Origin: Acidimangrovimonas sediminis
Lineage (GTDB): Bacteria > Pseudomonadota > Alphaproteobacteria > Rhodobacterales > Rhodobacteraceae
Direction: 5' to 3'
NCBI RefSeq assembly: GCF_002871005.1
Contig: NZ_PHSN01000004.1
Location: 310,001-374,000 of the forward strand
Length of the DNA: 64,000 bases
Under the pieces are notes generated by a model. That model was not told where the DNA came from and ran no database searches. It saw only the letters and a program-made list of their open reading frames with translations. Numbering within the stretch: position 1 is the stretch's first letter; every line of letters begins with the position of its first letter. Of this stretch, positions 30,228 through 40,125 are shown piece by piece. The position numbers and the translations under genes are program-made.

Positions 30228-31775
30228 ATGCTGTCTCTCTTCGATCAGGGCGCGCCGGAACCGGCGCCTGCCGCCTTCAACCTCGCGGCCTATGTGCTGG
30301 CGGCGGGGCTGGCCACGCCCGAGAAGATCGCGCTGCAGGTCGTCGGCGCAACCGGCGCCGAACGCTGGAGCTACGCCGCTCTCACCGACGCCGTGCGCGG
30401 AACCGGGGCCGGGCTGCGCGCGCTGGGGCTGAGCCCCGGCGACCGGGTGCTGCTGCGGCTGTCCAACTCGGTCGATTTCCCGATCGTCTACCTCGGCGCC
30501 ATCGCCGCCGGGCTGATCCCGGTGCCGACCTCGTCGCAGTTGACCGTGCCCGAGGTGACCGCAATCGGCGCGGAGATCCGCCCCGCGCTGATCGCCGCCT
30601 CCGATGGCGTGAGCTTGCCCGAAGCCCCGGACTGCCCGGTCCTGTCCGGCGCCGCGCTGACGGCGCTCCGCGCCACCGCGCCCTGCGACTATGCGATGGG
30701 CGACCCGGACCGGCTTGCCTACATCATCTACACCTCCGGCTCCTCCGGCCGGCCCCGCGCGGTGATGCATGCCCACCGCGCGGTCTGGGCCCGCCGGATG
30801 ATGTACCGCGGCTGGTACGACCTCCAGCCCTTTGACCGGCTACTGCATGCCGGCGCCTTCAACTGGACCTACACGCTCGGCACCGGGCTGATGGATCCCT
30901 GGGCCATGGGCGCCACCGCGCTTATCCCCGCCGCGGGGACCGAGCCGCGCCAGCTCCCGCTCCTCCTGAAACGCTACGACGCGACGATTTTTGCCGCTGC
31001 TCCCGGCGTTTACAGGCAGATGCTAAGGCATCACGCAAAGTTTGACCTGCCGCGCCTGCGCCATGGCCTCTCGGCAGGTGAGAAACTCCCCGCAACGATC
31101 CGCCATGGCTGGGAAAATGCCACCGGCACGGAGGTGCACGAGGCGCTTGGCATGTCGGAATGCTCCACCTTCATCTCCGCCGCGCCGGGCCACCCCGCGC
31201 CCGAGGGGGCCTCGGGCTTTCCCCAGCCCGGTCGCCGCATCGCAGTGCTGGGCGACGATGGCCAGCCCGTCGCGCGCGGCGAGGCCGGGATCCTTGCCAT
31301 CTCGCGCCGCGACCCGGGTCTGTTCCTCGGCTATCTTGGGGCCGAGGAGGAGACCGCGCAGAAGATGTCGGGCGAGTGGTTCCTGACCGGCGACACCGTG
31401 GCGATGGATGCGGCGAACGCGGTGACCTACCTCGGGCGCGGCGACGACATGATGAACGCCGGCGGCTACCGCGTCTCGCCGCTGGAGGTCGAACACGCCA
31501 TGGCCCATTGCCCCGGCATCACAGATTGCGCGGCGGTCGAGGTGACGGTGAAGGCCGACACCTCGGTGATTGCGCTGTTCTACACCGGCGACGCGCAGGA
31601 CGAGGCGGCGCTTGCCGCCCATGCCGCCGCACATCTCGCGCGCTACAAGCAGCCGCGGCTGTACCTGCACCACGACGTGCTCCCGCGGGGGCCGAACAAC
31701 AAACTATCCCGCCGGGCATTGCGCCTGGCCTACGAGGCCCGGATGACCGCACCGCAGAACGGAGAAACCGCATGA
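30228..31775 (+). CDS. AMP-forming acyl/aryl-CoA synthetase
   Basis: Encodes 515 residues of the ANL superfamily, which adenylates a carboxylic acid and transfers it to CoA. The P-loop is YTSGSSGRPRAVMHAH (Arg where Lys is commonest, allowed in the family), the A5 motif is ALGMSECS, the hinge is YLGRGDDMMNAGGYRVSP, and the C-terminal catalytic lysine is in PRGPNNKLSRRAL. Overall it resembles the benzoate-CoA ligase branch (NWTYTLGTGLMDPW). The stop overlaps the start of the DsbA-like gene by four bases. Substrate is probably an aromatic or short acyl acid, unproven. Confidence 0.88.
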   Translation: MLSLFDQGAPEPAPAAFNLAAYVLAAGLATPEKIALQVVGATGAERWSYAALTDAVRGTGAGLRALGLSPGDRVLLRLSNSVDFPIVYLGAIAAGLIPVPTSSQLTVPEVTAIGAEIRPALIAASDGVSLPEAPDCPVLSGAALTALRATAPCDYAMGDPDRLAYIIYTSGSSGRPRAVMHAHRAVWARRMMYRGWYDLQPFDRLLHAGAFNWTYTLGTGLMDPWAMGATALIPAAGTEPRQLPLLLKRYDATIFAAAPGVYRQMLRHHAKFDLPRLRHGLSAGEKLPATIRHGWENATGTEVHEALGMSECSTFISAAPGHPAPEGASGFPQPGRRIAVLGDDGQPVARGEAGILAISRRDPGLFLGYLGAEEETAQKMSGEWFLTGDTVAMDAANAVTYLGRGDDMMNAGGYRVSPLEVEHAMAHCPGITDCAAVEVTVKADTSVIALFYTGDAQDEAALAAHAAAHLARYKQPRLYLHHDVLPRGPNNKLSRRALRLAYEARMTAPQNGETA

Positions 31776-32434
31776 TCCCGCTCGACATCTTCTGGGATCC
31801 GGTCTGCCCCTGGTGCTACATCGGCAAGACCCTGCTCGACCGCGCGCTGGAAAGCCGGCCGGATCACCCGTTCCGGATCGAATGGCACCCGTTCCAGCTC
31901 AACCCCGACATGCCCGCGAAGGGGATGGACCGGCAGCGCTATCTCGAAAAGAAATTCGGCGGCCCCGAGAGGGCCCGGATGGTCTATGGCAAGATCGCCG
32001 AGGCCGCCCGCGCCGCCGGGGTCGACATCGACTTCGACGCAATCGCCCGCACGCCCAACACGCTCGACGCCCACCGCCTGACCCATTGGGCCGGGATCGA
32101 GGGCAAGCAGACGCTGATGGCCGGCGCCCTGCACCGCGCCTATTTCCGCGAGGGGCGTGACATCGGCGACCCGGTCACGCTCGCCACCATCGCGGGGGCC
32201 CTTGGCATGGACGCCGCCGCCACCCTGCGCCTGCTGGAGGGCGACGCCGACCGCGACGCGATCCGCGCCCGCGACGCCCATGCCCGCGAACGCGGGATCG
32301 ACGCGGTCCCCACCTTCATCCTGGCCAACCAGCATGTCCTGCCGGGCGCACAGCCGGTCGCCCTCTGGCAGCAGGTGATCGACGAGATCGCGGGCCAAGC
32401 TCCCACCTCCTCCTCCGACGGACCCGACGCATGA
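31772..32434 (+). CDS. DsbA-family thiol oxidoreductase (FrnE-like)
   Basis: Encodes 220 residues, thioredoxin fold with the CPWC redox motif at residues 12-15 (DIFWDPVCPWCYIGK) and helical insertion, ending with the cis-proline region AVPTFILANQHVLPG. No signal peptide, so cytosolic; the family includes FrnE and 2-hydroxychromene-2-carboxylate isomerases, but the isomerase lacks the CXXC, favouring a redox role. It overlaps the synthetase before and the MFS gene after it by four bases each. Confidence 0.88.
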   Translation: MIPLDIFWDPVCPWCYIGKTLLDRALESRPDHPFRIEWHPFQLNPDMPAKGMDRQRYLEKKFGGPERARMVYGKIAEAARAAGVDIDFDAIARTPNTLDAHRLTHWAGIEGKQTLMAGALHRAYFREGRDIGDPVTLATIAGALGMDAAATLRLLEGDADRDAIRARDAHARERGIDAVPTFILANQHVLPGAQPVALWQQVIDEIAGQAPTSSSDGPDA

Positions 32435-33657
32435 CCGATTGCACGATCCCCGCCCGGGCGCCGCGCCCGGACCAGCCATTGCCCGAATTCATCGCGATGA
32501 TCGCGATGCTGTTCGCGACCGTCGCCTTCTCGATCGACTCGATGCTGCCCGCGCTTCCCGAGATCGCGCAGGAATTGACGCCGGGCGACGAGAACCGTGC
32601 CCAGCTGATCCTGACCGCCTTCGTCTTCGGCATGGGCGCCGGCACCTTCTTCGCCGGGCCGCTGTCGGACGCGCTGGGGCGCAAGCGGACGATCCTCGGC
32701 GGGGTCGCGCTCTACATGCTCGGGGCGGCGCTTGCCTCGATCGCGCAATCGCTCGACCTGATGATCGCGGCGCGGATGCTGCAGGGCCTCGGCGCCGCCG
32801 CGCCGCGCGTGGTGGCCCTGGCGCTGGTGCGCGACCTTCACACCGGGCGGCAGATGGCGCGGATCATGTCCTTCGCCATGATGATCTTCACCACCGTCCC
32901 GGCAATCGCGCCGGCGCTGTCCACCGGCATCATCGCGGCCTTCGGCTGGCGCGGCATCTTCGGCGCGTTCATCACCTTCTCGGCGATCGCGGCCCTCTGG
33001 CTCGCCCTGCGTCGGGCCGAGACGCTGGAACCCGCCGACCGCCGGCCACTTCGCGCGGGCAAGCTCTTCTCCGGCGCGCGCGAGGTCCTCTCGAACCGCG
33101 TCGTCTGCACCTCGATCGCGGTGCAGACGCTGATCTTCGCCTCGCTCTTCGCCACGATCTCCTCGGTGCAGCAGATCTACGACACGACCTTCGGCCTGCG
33201 CGACAGCTTCCCCTACTGGTTCGCGCTGACGGCGATCCTGTCTGGCGCCGGCGGCTTCGTGAACGCCCGGCTCGTGGTGCGGCTGGGCATGCGCTGGATG
33301 GTGACGACGACGCTGGCCTGCCAGATCGTCAGCTCGGCCACGATGACCCTGCTCTTCGCCTCCGGCATCCTGCCCGACGCGCTGGCCTTCCCGGTGTTCT
33401 TCCTCTGGATCACCGGCGTCTTCCTGATGATGGGCCTTGTCATGGGCAACCTCAACGCGCTGGCGCTGGAACCGATGGGCCATATCGCCGGCATGGCGGC
33501 CTCGGTCGTGGGCTCGGTCTCCACCGTGATCGCGGTGCTGATCGCCGCCCCGATCGGCCTTGCCTTCAACGGCACCCCGGTGCCTCTGATGGCCTCGATC
33601 ACCGTCCTCGTCGTCCTCGCCTTCAGCCTGATGAAGACGATGCCGAAAGCGACCTGA
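32431..33657 (+). CDS. Bcr/CflA-family MFS multidrug efflux transporter
   Basis: Encodes 408 residues with about 12 membrane segments. It has the Bcr/CflA opening SIDSMLPALPEIAQEL, the MFS motif A variant GPLSDALGRKRTILGG and the motif RMLQGLGAAAPRVVALALVRD of drug/proton antiporters. It is the last gene of the coupled trio beginning at 30228. The 3' end carries a 15-base tandem duplication across the stop codon. It is convergent with mfd. Confidence 0.9.
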   Translation: MTDCTIPARAPRPDQPLPEFIAMIAMLFATVAFSIDSMLPALPEIAQELTPGDENRAQLILTAFVFGMGAGTFFAGPLSDALGRKRTILGGVALYMLGAALASIAQSLDLMIAARMLQGLGAAAPRVVALALVRDLHTGRQMARIMSFAMMIFTTVPAIAPALSTGIIAAFGWRGIFGAFITFSAIAALWLALRRAETLEPADRRPLRAGKLFSGAREVLSNRVVCTSIAVQTLIFASLFATISSVQQIYDTTFGLRDSFPYWFALTAILSGAGGFVNARLVVRLGMRWMVTTTLACQIVSSATMTLLFASGILPDALAFPVFFLWITGVFLMMGLVMGNLNALALEPMGHIAGMAASVVGSVSTVIAVLIAAPIGLAFNGTPVPLMASITVLVVLAFSLMKTMPKAT

Positions 33658-33679
33658 GCCGAAAGCGACCTGCCCCCCA

Positions 33680-33735
33680 TCTTCTTCTGAGCGGAAATAT
33701 CCTCAGGGGGCAAAGGGGGCAGACCGGGGGGCAGA
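33680..33735. repeat. Intergenic palindromic element (copy 3, half element), between MFS gene and mfd
   Basis: Bases 33680-33702 are the exact reverse complement of 17460-17482 in copy 1 (23 of 23), including GAGCGGAAATATCC, followed by GGGGGC-rich arms. It occupies the gap between convergent genes. Confidence 0.7.
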
Positions 33736-33748
33736 CGGCCGCCCTTGC

Positions 33749-36700
33749 CTAGCCGGCCTTGGCCTTCTTCTTCGCGCTGCCCGCCTTGCCCGGCACCTTC
33801 TCGGCCAGGTCGCGGGCGATGGCGAAGGCACCGCGGATCTTGTCCGCGTCAGATCCCCAGTCGCGCCGGATCACCACCTTGTTGTCCTTGACCTTGGCGA
33901 GGCCATTCTGCGCCTGCAGGAATTCCACCAGCCCCGCGGGGTTGGCGAACTTGTCCTGGTGGAACTGCAAGGTCGCCCCCTTCGGCCCACCATCCAGCCG
34001 CGCGATCCCGGCGCGTTTGCACAGCGCCTTGATCCGCACGATCAGGAGAAGCGTGTTAACCTCCTTCGGCAGCGTGCCGAAGCGGTCGATCAACTCGGCG
34101 GCGAACCCCTCCAGCTCCACCTTGGTCGTCAGTCCAGAGAGACGACGATAGAGGCCCAGCCGAACGTCCAGATCGGGCACATATTCCTCGGGAATCAGCA
34201 CCGGCACGCCCAGGTTGATCTGCGGCGCCCATTGATCGTCGGGTGCCGACAGCCCCTCCAGTTCGCCCGAGCGGATCTTGGCGATCGTCTCCTCCAGCAT
34301 GTGCTGGTAAAGCTCGTACCCCACTTCCGAGATATGCCCCGACTGCTCCTCGCCAAGGATATTGCCCGCGCCGCGCAGGTCGAGATCCTGCGACGCCAGC
34401 GAGAACCCAGCCCCGAGACTGTCGAGAGAGCCCAGAAGGCGCAGCCGCTTCATCGCCTGATCGGTCAGCGGCGCGCGCGGTTTCGTCGTCAGGAAGCAAT
34501 AGGCCCGGGTCTTCGATCGGCCCACGCGGCCGCGGATCTGGTAGAGCTGCGACAGGCCGAACCGGTCGGCGCGGTGCACGATCATCGTGTTGGCGGTCGG
34601 GATGTCGAGGCCGCTTTCCACGATCGTCGTCGATAGCAGAACGTCGTACTTCCCGTCGTAGAAGGCATTCATCCGCTCGTCCAGATCGCCCGCGGCCATC
34701 TGGCCATGGGCCACGACATAGCTGACCTCGGGCACCTGTTCGCGCAGGAATTCCTCGATCTCCGGCAGGTCCGAGATCCGCGGCACGACAAAGAACGACT
34801 GCCCGCCGCGGAAATGTTCGCGCAAGAGCGCCTCGCGCAGGGTGACACTGTCGAATTCCGACACGTAGGTGCGGATCGCCAGACGGTCGACCGGCGGCGT
34901 GCCGATGATCGACAGGTCCCGAACGCCGGTAAGGGAAAGCTGCAGCGTGCGCGGGATCGGCGTCGCGGTCAGCGTGAGGACGTGAACGTCCGTTCGCATC
35001 TCCTTCAGCCGTTCCTTGTGGCTGACACCGAAATGCTGCTCCTCGTCGATCACCATCAGGCCGAGGTTCTTGATCTTCACCCCCTTGGCCAAAAGCGCAT
35101 GGGTGCCGATCACGATATCCACCGTACCGTCGGCCAGACCCTCGCGCGTCTTCGCGGCCTCTTTGGCGGAAACGAAGCGCGAAAGTTGCCGCACCTCCAG
35201 CGGAAAACCCCGCATGCGTTCGGCAAAGCTCTTGTAATGCTGGCGCGCCAGCAGGGTGGTCGGGGCGATCACCGCGACCTGCATGCCGGTCATCGCCGCG
35301 GCAAAGGCCGCCCGCATCGCCACTTCGGTCTTCCCGAACCCCACGTCGCCCACGACAAGGCGATCCATCGGCATGCCGCGGGTCAGATCCTCCATCACGT
35401 CGGCGATGGCCGAAAGCTGGTCGTCCGTCTCCTGATAGGGAAACCGCGCCGAGAAAGCCTCCCACGCGTGATGGGGGGCCTCCAGCACGGGCGCGTGGCG
35501 CAGGTGACGCTCCGCCGCGATCCGGATCAGGCGGTCGGCCATCTCGCGAATGCGTTCCTTCAGGCGGGCTTTCTTGGCCTGCCAGGCACCACCGCCCAGC
35601 TTGTCGAGAAGGCCCTCCTCATGGCCGTAGCGCGACAGCAGTTCGATGTTCTCGACCGGCAGGTAAAGCCTTGCGGCCTCGGCATATTCCAGCGCGATGC
35701 ATTCGTGCGGCGCGCCGAGGGCGGTGATGGTTTCCAGCCCGGTGAAGCGCCCCACGCCATGTTCGACATGGACGACCAGATCCCCGGGCGACAGGCTCTG
35801 GTGTTCGGTCAGGAAGTTCTCGGCCTTGCGACGTTTCTTGGCGCCCCGGATCAGCCGGTCGCCCAGGACGTCCTGCTCGGCGATGACCGTCAGCCCCGGC
35901 GCCTCGAACCCGTGTTCCAGCGCCCAGACCGCAAGGTGAAGGCCCTTGTCCCGGATCCCCCGCGCGTCCTCGATCTCGGTCGCGCCTTCCAGCCCCTCGT
36001 CCTCGATCAGTCCCTTCAGACGCTCGCGCGCGCCATCCGAATAAGAGGAGATGACGACGGCGCCGTCCTTCCGGCGCACTTTCACATGCGCGGCCAAAGC
36101 CTCGAAAAGATTAATGTTTTCCTGCTGGCGTTCAGGGGCGAAATTGCGCCCGATGCGCCCGCCCGCGTCCAGCACACCCGGCCCAGGGCTCTGCCCCAGC
36201 GGGTTGAGCTGGATCACCCGGCGGTCGCCCAACGCGGCCTCCCACGCGGCGTCGTCGAGATAGAGCGTGCCGGGCGGCAAGGGCTTGTAGACGCTGTCCA
36301 TCCGGCCCTTGGCGCTCATCGCCTCGCGCCGGGCCTCGTACTGATCGGCGATGCCTTCCCAGCGCGACAGCCGCGCGGGGGTGACCTGATCGTCCAGCAT
36401 CACCGACGCGCCGGGAAGATAGTCGAACAGCGTCTCCAGCCGTTCGTGGAAGAACGGCAGCCAATGTTCCGCCCCCGCCTGCTTGCGCCCGGCGCTGATC
36501 GATTCATAAAGCGGATCGTCGGTACCGGCCGCGCCGAATTCGAGGCGGTAGTTCTGCCGGAACCGGGTGATCGCGGCCTCGTCTAGGATCACCTCTGACA
36601 CCGGTGCCAGCTCCACCACCTTGAGCTTTTCGGTCGTGCGCTGCGTCGCCGGATCGAACCTGCGCGCGCCGTCCAGCACGTCGCCGAAAAGGTCGAGCCG

Positions 36701-37210
36701 CACCGGACCGCCCTGACCCGGCGGATAGATGTCGATGATGCCGCCGCGGATCGCGTAGTCGCCCGGCTCGCTGACCGTCGAGGTCTGGGAAAACCCCATC
36801 CGCACGAGGAAATCGCGCAGTGCCGCCTCGTCCACCCGGCCGCCGACGCGGGCCGAGAACGAGGCCGCGCGCAGCACTTCGGCCGCCGGCATCTTCTGCG
36901 TCGCGGCACCCAGCGTGGTCAGCAGGACAAAGGGCCCGGGAACGCCATGGGCCAGCGCGGCCAGCGTCGCCATCCGCGCCGCCGACACCTCGGCCGCGGG
37001 CGAGACCCGGTCATAGGGCAGGCAATCCCAGGCAGGCAGCACGAGGACGGGGACCGAGGGGTCGTAGAACGCCAGCGCGGCGCGCGTGGCCTCCAGCCGC
37101 TTGTCGTCGCGCGCGACATGGATCACCGGGCCATGTTTCGCCAGCTCGCCAAGCATCAGCTTCGCGTCGTGGCCTTCGGGCGCCCCGCCCAGTGTCAGAT
37201 GCGTCGTCAT
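33749..37210 (-). CDS. mfd: Transcription-repair coupling factor Mfd
   Basis: Encodes 1153 residues. Mfd removes RNA polymerase stalled at DNA lesions and recruits UvrA. The UvrB-homology region lies at the N-terminus, the RNA polymerase-interacting domain around residues 470-540 ([19 protein letters not shown]), the RecG-like translocase has Walker [25 protein letters not shown] and [13 protein letters not shown], and the C-terminal TRCF domain begins at [20 protein letters not shown]. The tail is Lys/Ala-rich. Start ATG 37210; 190 bases of non-coding sequence precede it. Confidence 0.97.
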   Translation of the reverse strand: MTTHLTLGGAPEGHDAKLMLGELAKHGPVIHVARDDKRLEATRAALAFYDPSVPVLVLPAWDCLPYDRVSPAAEVSAARMATLAALAHGVPGPFVLLTTLGAATQKMPAAEVLRAASFSARVGGRVDEAALRDFLVRMGFSQTSTVSEPGDYAIRGGIIDIYPPGQGGPVRLDLFGDVLDGARRFDPATQRTTEKLKVVELAPVSEVILDEAAITRFRQNYRLEFGAAGTDDPLYESISAGRKQAGAEHWLPFFHERLETLFDYLPGASVMLDDQVTPARLSRWEGIADQYEARREAMSAKGRMDSVYKPLPPGTLYLDDAAWEAALGDRRVIQLNPLGQSPGPGVLDAGGRIGRNFAPERQQENINLFEALAAHVKVRRKDGAVVISSYSDGARERLKGLIEDEGLEGATEIEDARGIRDKGLHLAVWALEHGFEAPGLTVIAEQDVLGDRLIRGAKKRRKAENFLTEHQSLSPGDLVVHVEHGVGRFTGLETITALGAPHECIALEYAEAARLYLPVENIELLSRYGHEEGLLDKLGGGAWQAKKARLKERIREMADRLIRIAAERHLRHAPVLEAPHHAWEAFSARFPYQETDDQLSAIADVMEDLTRGMPMDRLVVGDVGFGKTEVAMRAAFAAAMTGMQVAVIAPTTLLARQHYKSFAERMRGFPLEVRQLSRFVSAKEAAKTREGLADGTVDIVIGTHALLAKGVKIKNLGLMVIDEEQHFGVSHKERLKEMRTDVHVLTLTATPIPRTLQLSLTGVRDLSIIGTPPVDRLAIRTYVSEFDSVTLREALLREHFRGGQSFFVVPRISDLPEIEEFLREQVPEVSYVVAHGQMAAGDLDERMNAFYDGKYDVLLSTTIVESGLDIPTANTMIVHRADRFGLSQLYQIRGRVGRSKTRAYCFLTTKPRAPLTDQAMKRLRLLGSLDSLGAGFSLASQDLDLRGAGNILGEEQSGHISEVGYELYQHMLEETIAKIRSGELEGLSAPDDQWAPQINLGVPVLIPEEYVPDLDVRLGLYRRLSGLTTKVELEGFAAELIDRFGTLPKEVNTLLLIVRIKALCKRAGIARLDGGPKGATLQFHQDKFANPAGLVEFLQAQNGLAKVKDNKVVIRRDWGSDADKIRGAFAIARDLAEKVPGKAGSAKKKAKAG

Positions 37211-37401
37211 GATCGCTGACCTACCGCCCCCTCAGCCGGTGTCAATGGGGATCGGCGCCTTGCCGGGCCCGCCGCGCCAATCGGCCGCCGGCCAACCGTG
37301 GCAGCTCGGCGCGCGGGGCCTGCGTCATCCGCGTGCAGCCGGGCCGCCATCGGGGCGCCGTCGGAGCGTCGTCGGGGCGCACTCGGCACTCGGCATACCG
37401 T

Positions 37402-37929
37402 TCAGCGGATCAGAACGCCCAGGCTGATGTTCTGGTACATGCCCCACATTGCGGTCACGAAGATCGCGACGATCCCCAATGCCTGCACCGCAAGGCGATG
37501 GCGGTGCAGCCGGCGCTGCAGCGCCTCGCCCTCGGATTCTCCCGCCTCGATCCGGGCCGCGTTGCGGATCGACAGCGCGCCGACGATCGCCATCGGCCCG
37601 GCCAGCAGCAACAGCGCCTGCGCGAATTCGATCCGGTAGCCGAAGCCCAGCACCGCCAGCGTGGTCAGCGCGAAGGCCGTCACCCCGATCAGCCAGATCC
37701 CCGCCACACGGGCAATGTGCAGGATGCGCGCGACGTTGATCCGCACCATCGTCTCGAGGTCGCGCTGCGCCTGCCCCCCATGCCGCTTGGCACGCATGAT
37801 CATGTCGTAGGGCACGCCAAGCACCCAGTGGCTGGAGGTCGACCAGAGCACGGCAAGCGCGATCCAGTACCAAAGATTGGAAAAAGACCGGAAATCGATC
37901 AGCTCGGTAAATGGGAAAGTCGGGTGCAC
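37402..37929 (-). CDS. Conserved Rhodobacteraceae-type membrane protein, function unknown
   Basis: Encodes about 175 residues with four hydrophobic segments: LWYWIALAVLWSTSSHWVLG, a pair in the middle (IAGIWLIGVTAF-like region and FGYRIEFAQALLLLAGP), and one near the C-terminus (AVQALGIVAIFVTAMWG). A basic loop VPYDMIMRAKRHGGQAQRD follows the first. I chose GTG 37929 (VHPTFPFTELIDFRS), since the region before it has no plausible protein character; a TTG at 37980 is an alternative. Similar proteins have been labelled as a SufBCD-associated component in some genomes, but nothing here supports that. Confidence 0.7.
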   Translation of the reverse strand: MHPTFPFTELIDFRSFSNLWYWIALAVLWSTSSHWVLGVPYDMIMRAKRHGGQAQRDLETMVRINVARILHIARVAGIWLIGVTAFALTTLAVLGFGYRIEFAQALLLLAGPMAIVGALSIRNAARIEAGESEGEALQRRLHRHRLAVQALGIVAIFVTAMWGMYQNISLGVLIR

Positions 37930-38051
37930 GCCGGGGCCTTGGCTAGGATGTCGCGAGACACTAGCCCCGGGGCGCGGCAATTCCTACCCTTGAGGTGCCG
38001 GCGGATCCATGTAAATCCCCGGTGTGTTGCATGTCAGACTGGAGGCCTCCG

Positions 38052-39071
38052 ATGCGCCCCACCCCCCGCCTATCCTCTCAGGCCCCGTATCCCACGACCC
38101 GTTTCCGCCGCACCCGCGCCAGTGCCGCCCTGCGCGACCTGACGCAGGAGAACCGCCTGTCGGTCAAGGACCTGATCTGGCCGATCTTCGTGCGTGAAGG
38201 CGAAGGCGTGGAAGAACCGATCCCCTCGATGCCCGGGGTGAACCGTCTGTCGGTCGACCGCGCGGTCGAGGCGGCGAAGATGGCGCAAGGCCTCGGGATT
38301 CCGGCGATCTGCATCTTTCCCTATACCGGGATGGAGGCGCGGACCGAGGATTGCGCCCTGGCCTGGAGCCCGGACAACATCTCGAACCGGGCGATCCGCG
38401 CGATCAAGGCCGCGGTGCCCGAGCTGGCGATCATGACCGACATCGCGCTCGACCCCTACAACATCAACGGCCACGACGGCTATGTCGTCGGCGGCGAGAT
38501 CGTCAACGACGAGACGGTCGAGGCGCTGGTGAAGATGGCGATCGCGCAGGCGGATGCGGGCGCCGACATCCTCGGGCCGTCGGACATGATGGACGGGCGG
38601 ATCGGCGCGATGCGCGACGCGCTGGAGGCGGCGGGTCATCGCAACGTGACGATCCTGAGCTATTCGGCCAAGTATGCCAGCGCCTTCTACGGCCCGTTCC
38701 GCGATGCCGTGGGGGCGTCGGCGGCGCTGGCCGGCGGCGACAAGAAGACCTACCAGATGAACCCAGGCAATTCCGACGAGGCGCTGCGGCTGGTCGAGCG
38801 CGATCTGTCCGAGGGTGCGGATATGGTGATGGTCAAACCGGGGATGCCCTATCTCGACATGTGCCGCCGGGTGAAGGACGCCTTCGGGGTGCCGACCTAT
38901 GCCTACCAGGTCTCGGGCGAATACGCGATGATCCGGGGGGCGGGCGACAACGGCTGGATCGACCTCGAGAAGGCGATGATGGAAAGCCTGCTGGCGTTCA
39001 AGCGGGCGGGCTGCGACGGGGTGCTGACCTACTTCGCCCCCGCGGCCGCGCGTCTACTGGGCGGCGTCTGA
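38052..39071 (+). CDS. hemB: Delta-aminolevulinic acid dehydratase (porphobilinogen synthase)
   Basis: Encodes 339 residues. HemB condenses two 5-aminolevulinate molecules to porphobilinogen in heme, bacteriochlorophyll and cobalamin synthesis. Catalytic lysines are in LSYSAKYASAFYGPF and VMVKPGMPYLDM. The metal-binding loop reads DIALDPYNINGHDG, with Asp/Ala where zinc-dependent enzymes have three cysteines, so it is not the zinc type. Start ATG 38052 follows GGAGGCCTCCG. Longer in-frame extension to 37995 is not supported. Confidence 0.95.
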   Translation: MRPTPRLSSQAPYPTTRFRRTRASAALRDLTQENRLSVKDLIWPIFVREGEGVEEPIPSMPGVNRLSVDRAVEAAKMAQGLGIPAICIFPYTGMEARTEDCALAWSPDNISNRAIRAIKAAVPELAIMTDIALDPYNINGHDGYVVGGEIVNDETVEALVKMAIAQADAGADILGPSDMMDGRIGAMRDALEAAGHRNVTILSYSAKYASAFYGPFRDAVGASAALAGGDKKTYQMNPGNSDEALRLVERDLSEGADMVMVKPGMPYLDMCRRVKDAFGVPTYAYQVSGEYAMIRGAGDNGWIDLEKAMMESLLAFKRAGCDGVLTYFAPAAARLLGGV

Positions 39072-39271
39072 AGCCGGCCCTTCCCGCACCGGAAGCCGGC
39101 GTCGCGAAGCGGACGCCGCGCCCGGGTGCCGCAATTCTGCGCGAGGCCCCGCCGACATGTCACACGACAGGTGACAAGGCGGGACGTTTTCCCTATGATT
39201 GGTGGCAAGGGCCGTTAAAAGGCCCAGATATCGGCTCTCCACGGGCCATCTTCATGAGGCATGAGGCAGAC

Positions 39272-39826
39272 ATGATCACTTCCCGTCGCGGTTTCCTGGC
39301 CGCTTCCGGTTCGCTTCTGGGGCTTGCGGCCTGCGGCAACGGTGTCGGTAGCCCGGGCGCACCGACGATCGACGCGCGCGTTGACGCGACCAAGGCCTTC
39401 CTGATCTCGCATTATCCCGGCGTTCAGGATCTCATGCACAAGGCTGCGGGCGTTCTCTACATGCCGCTGATGACCGAGGCGGGCTTTGGCGTCGGCGGCG
39501 CCTTTGGCCGCGGCGCGCTGCGCATCAACGGCGCGACGGTCGATTACTACACCGCCACCAAGGCCTCGATCGGATTCCAGATCGGGGCGCAGCAATATTC
39601 CCACGTCCTGTTCTTCATGACCCCCGGGGCGCTTGCGGATTTCCGCGCGTCGAACGGCTGGGTCGCCAGCGCGGACATGGTCTATGCCGTGCCGACGCAG
39701 GGCGGATCGATGGGAATTTCCACGACGACGGAGCAGACCCCGGTGGTCGCGCTCGTCTTCGGCCAGGCGGGACTGATCGCGGGCGCCTCGCTCGCGGGGG
39801 TGAAATACACCCGGATCATCCCGTAA
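39272..39826 (+). CDS. Tat-type lipoprotein with SYLF (YSC84) domain
   Basis: Encodes 184 residues. The N-terminus has a twin-arginine motif (SRRGFLAAS) and a lipobox LGLAAC with Cys21 as predicted lipidation site. The rest is a SYLF/YSC84 domain: GVLYMPLMTEAGFGVGGAFGRG, then GFQIGAQQYSHVLFFMTPGAL. In eukaryotes this domain binds lipids; in bacteria its role is unknown. Start ATG 39272 has GAGG upstream; in-frame ATG 39254 is an alternative. It is isolated downstream of hemB, followed by a terminator. Confidence 0.85.
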   Translation: MITSRRGFLAASGSLLGLAACGNGVGSPGAPTIDARVDATKAFLISHYPGVQDLMHKAAGVLYMPLMTEAGFGVGGAFGRGALRINGATVDYYTATKASIGFQIGAQQYSHVLFFMTPGALADFRASNGWVASADMVYAVPTQGGSMGISTTTEQTPVVALVFGQAGLIAGASLAGVKYTRIIP

Positions 39827-39848
39827 AGCCATCTGCCCCCCAGGCAGC

Positions 39849-39886
39849 GACGCCCGTGCTCGCCAGAGCGCGGGCGTCTTGCGTTT
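39849..39886 (+). terminator. Terminator after SYLF lipoprotein gene
   Basis: Eight-base stem GACGCCCG/CGGGCGTC (39849-39856, 39871-39878) followed by TTGCGTTT, 22 bases after the stop codon. The remaining sequence up to 40125 contains no further gene that I can see. Confidence 0.6.
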
Positions 39887-40125
39887 CAGGGCTGCGCGTT
39901 CGGCTTGCAAGGTGATAGCCGGAACTGCGCCGGCCCGAGGGAGGGCGCGTGCGCTGCTTGTACGGCGGCGCCTTATCCCGGCCCGGCCAGGCGCCTCCAA
40001 CGGCCGAGCGTCGCACAAAGGTGACAAAGCGCCATCCCGCCGGAACGGGCCGGCGCTGGCCCTGTGGCTTCGCCCCATACCGGGCCCCGTACCGGGCCGG
40101 GGGCGGAAGTCATCTACCGTCCCGT

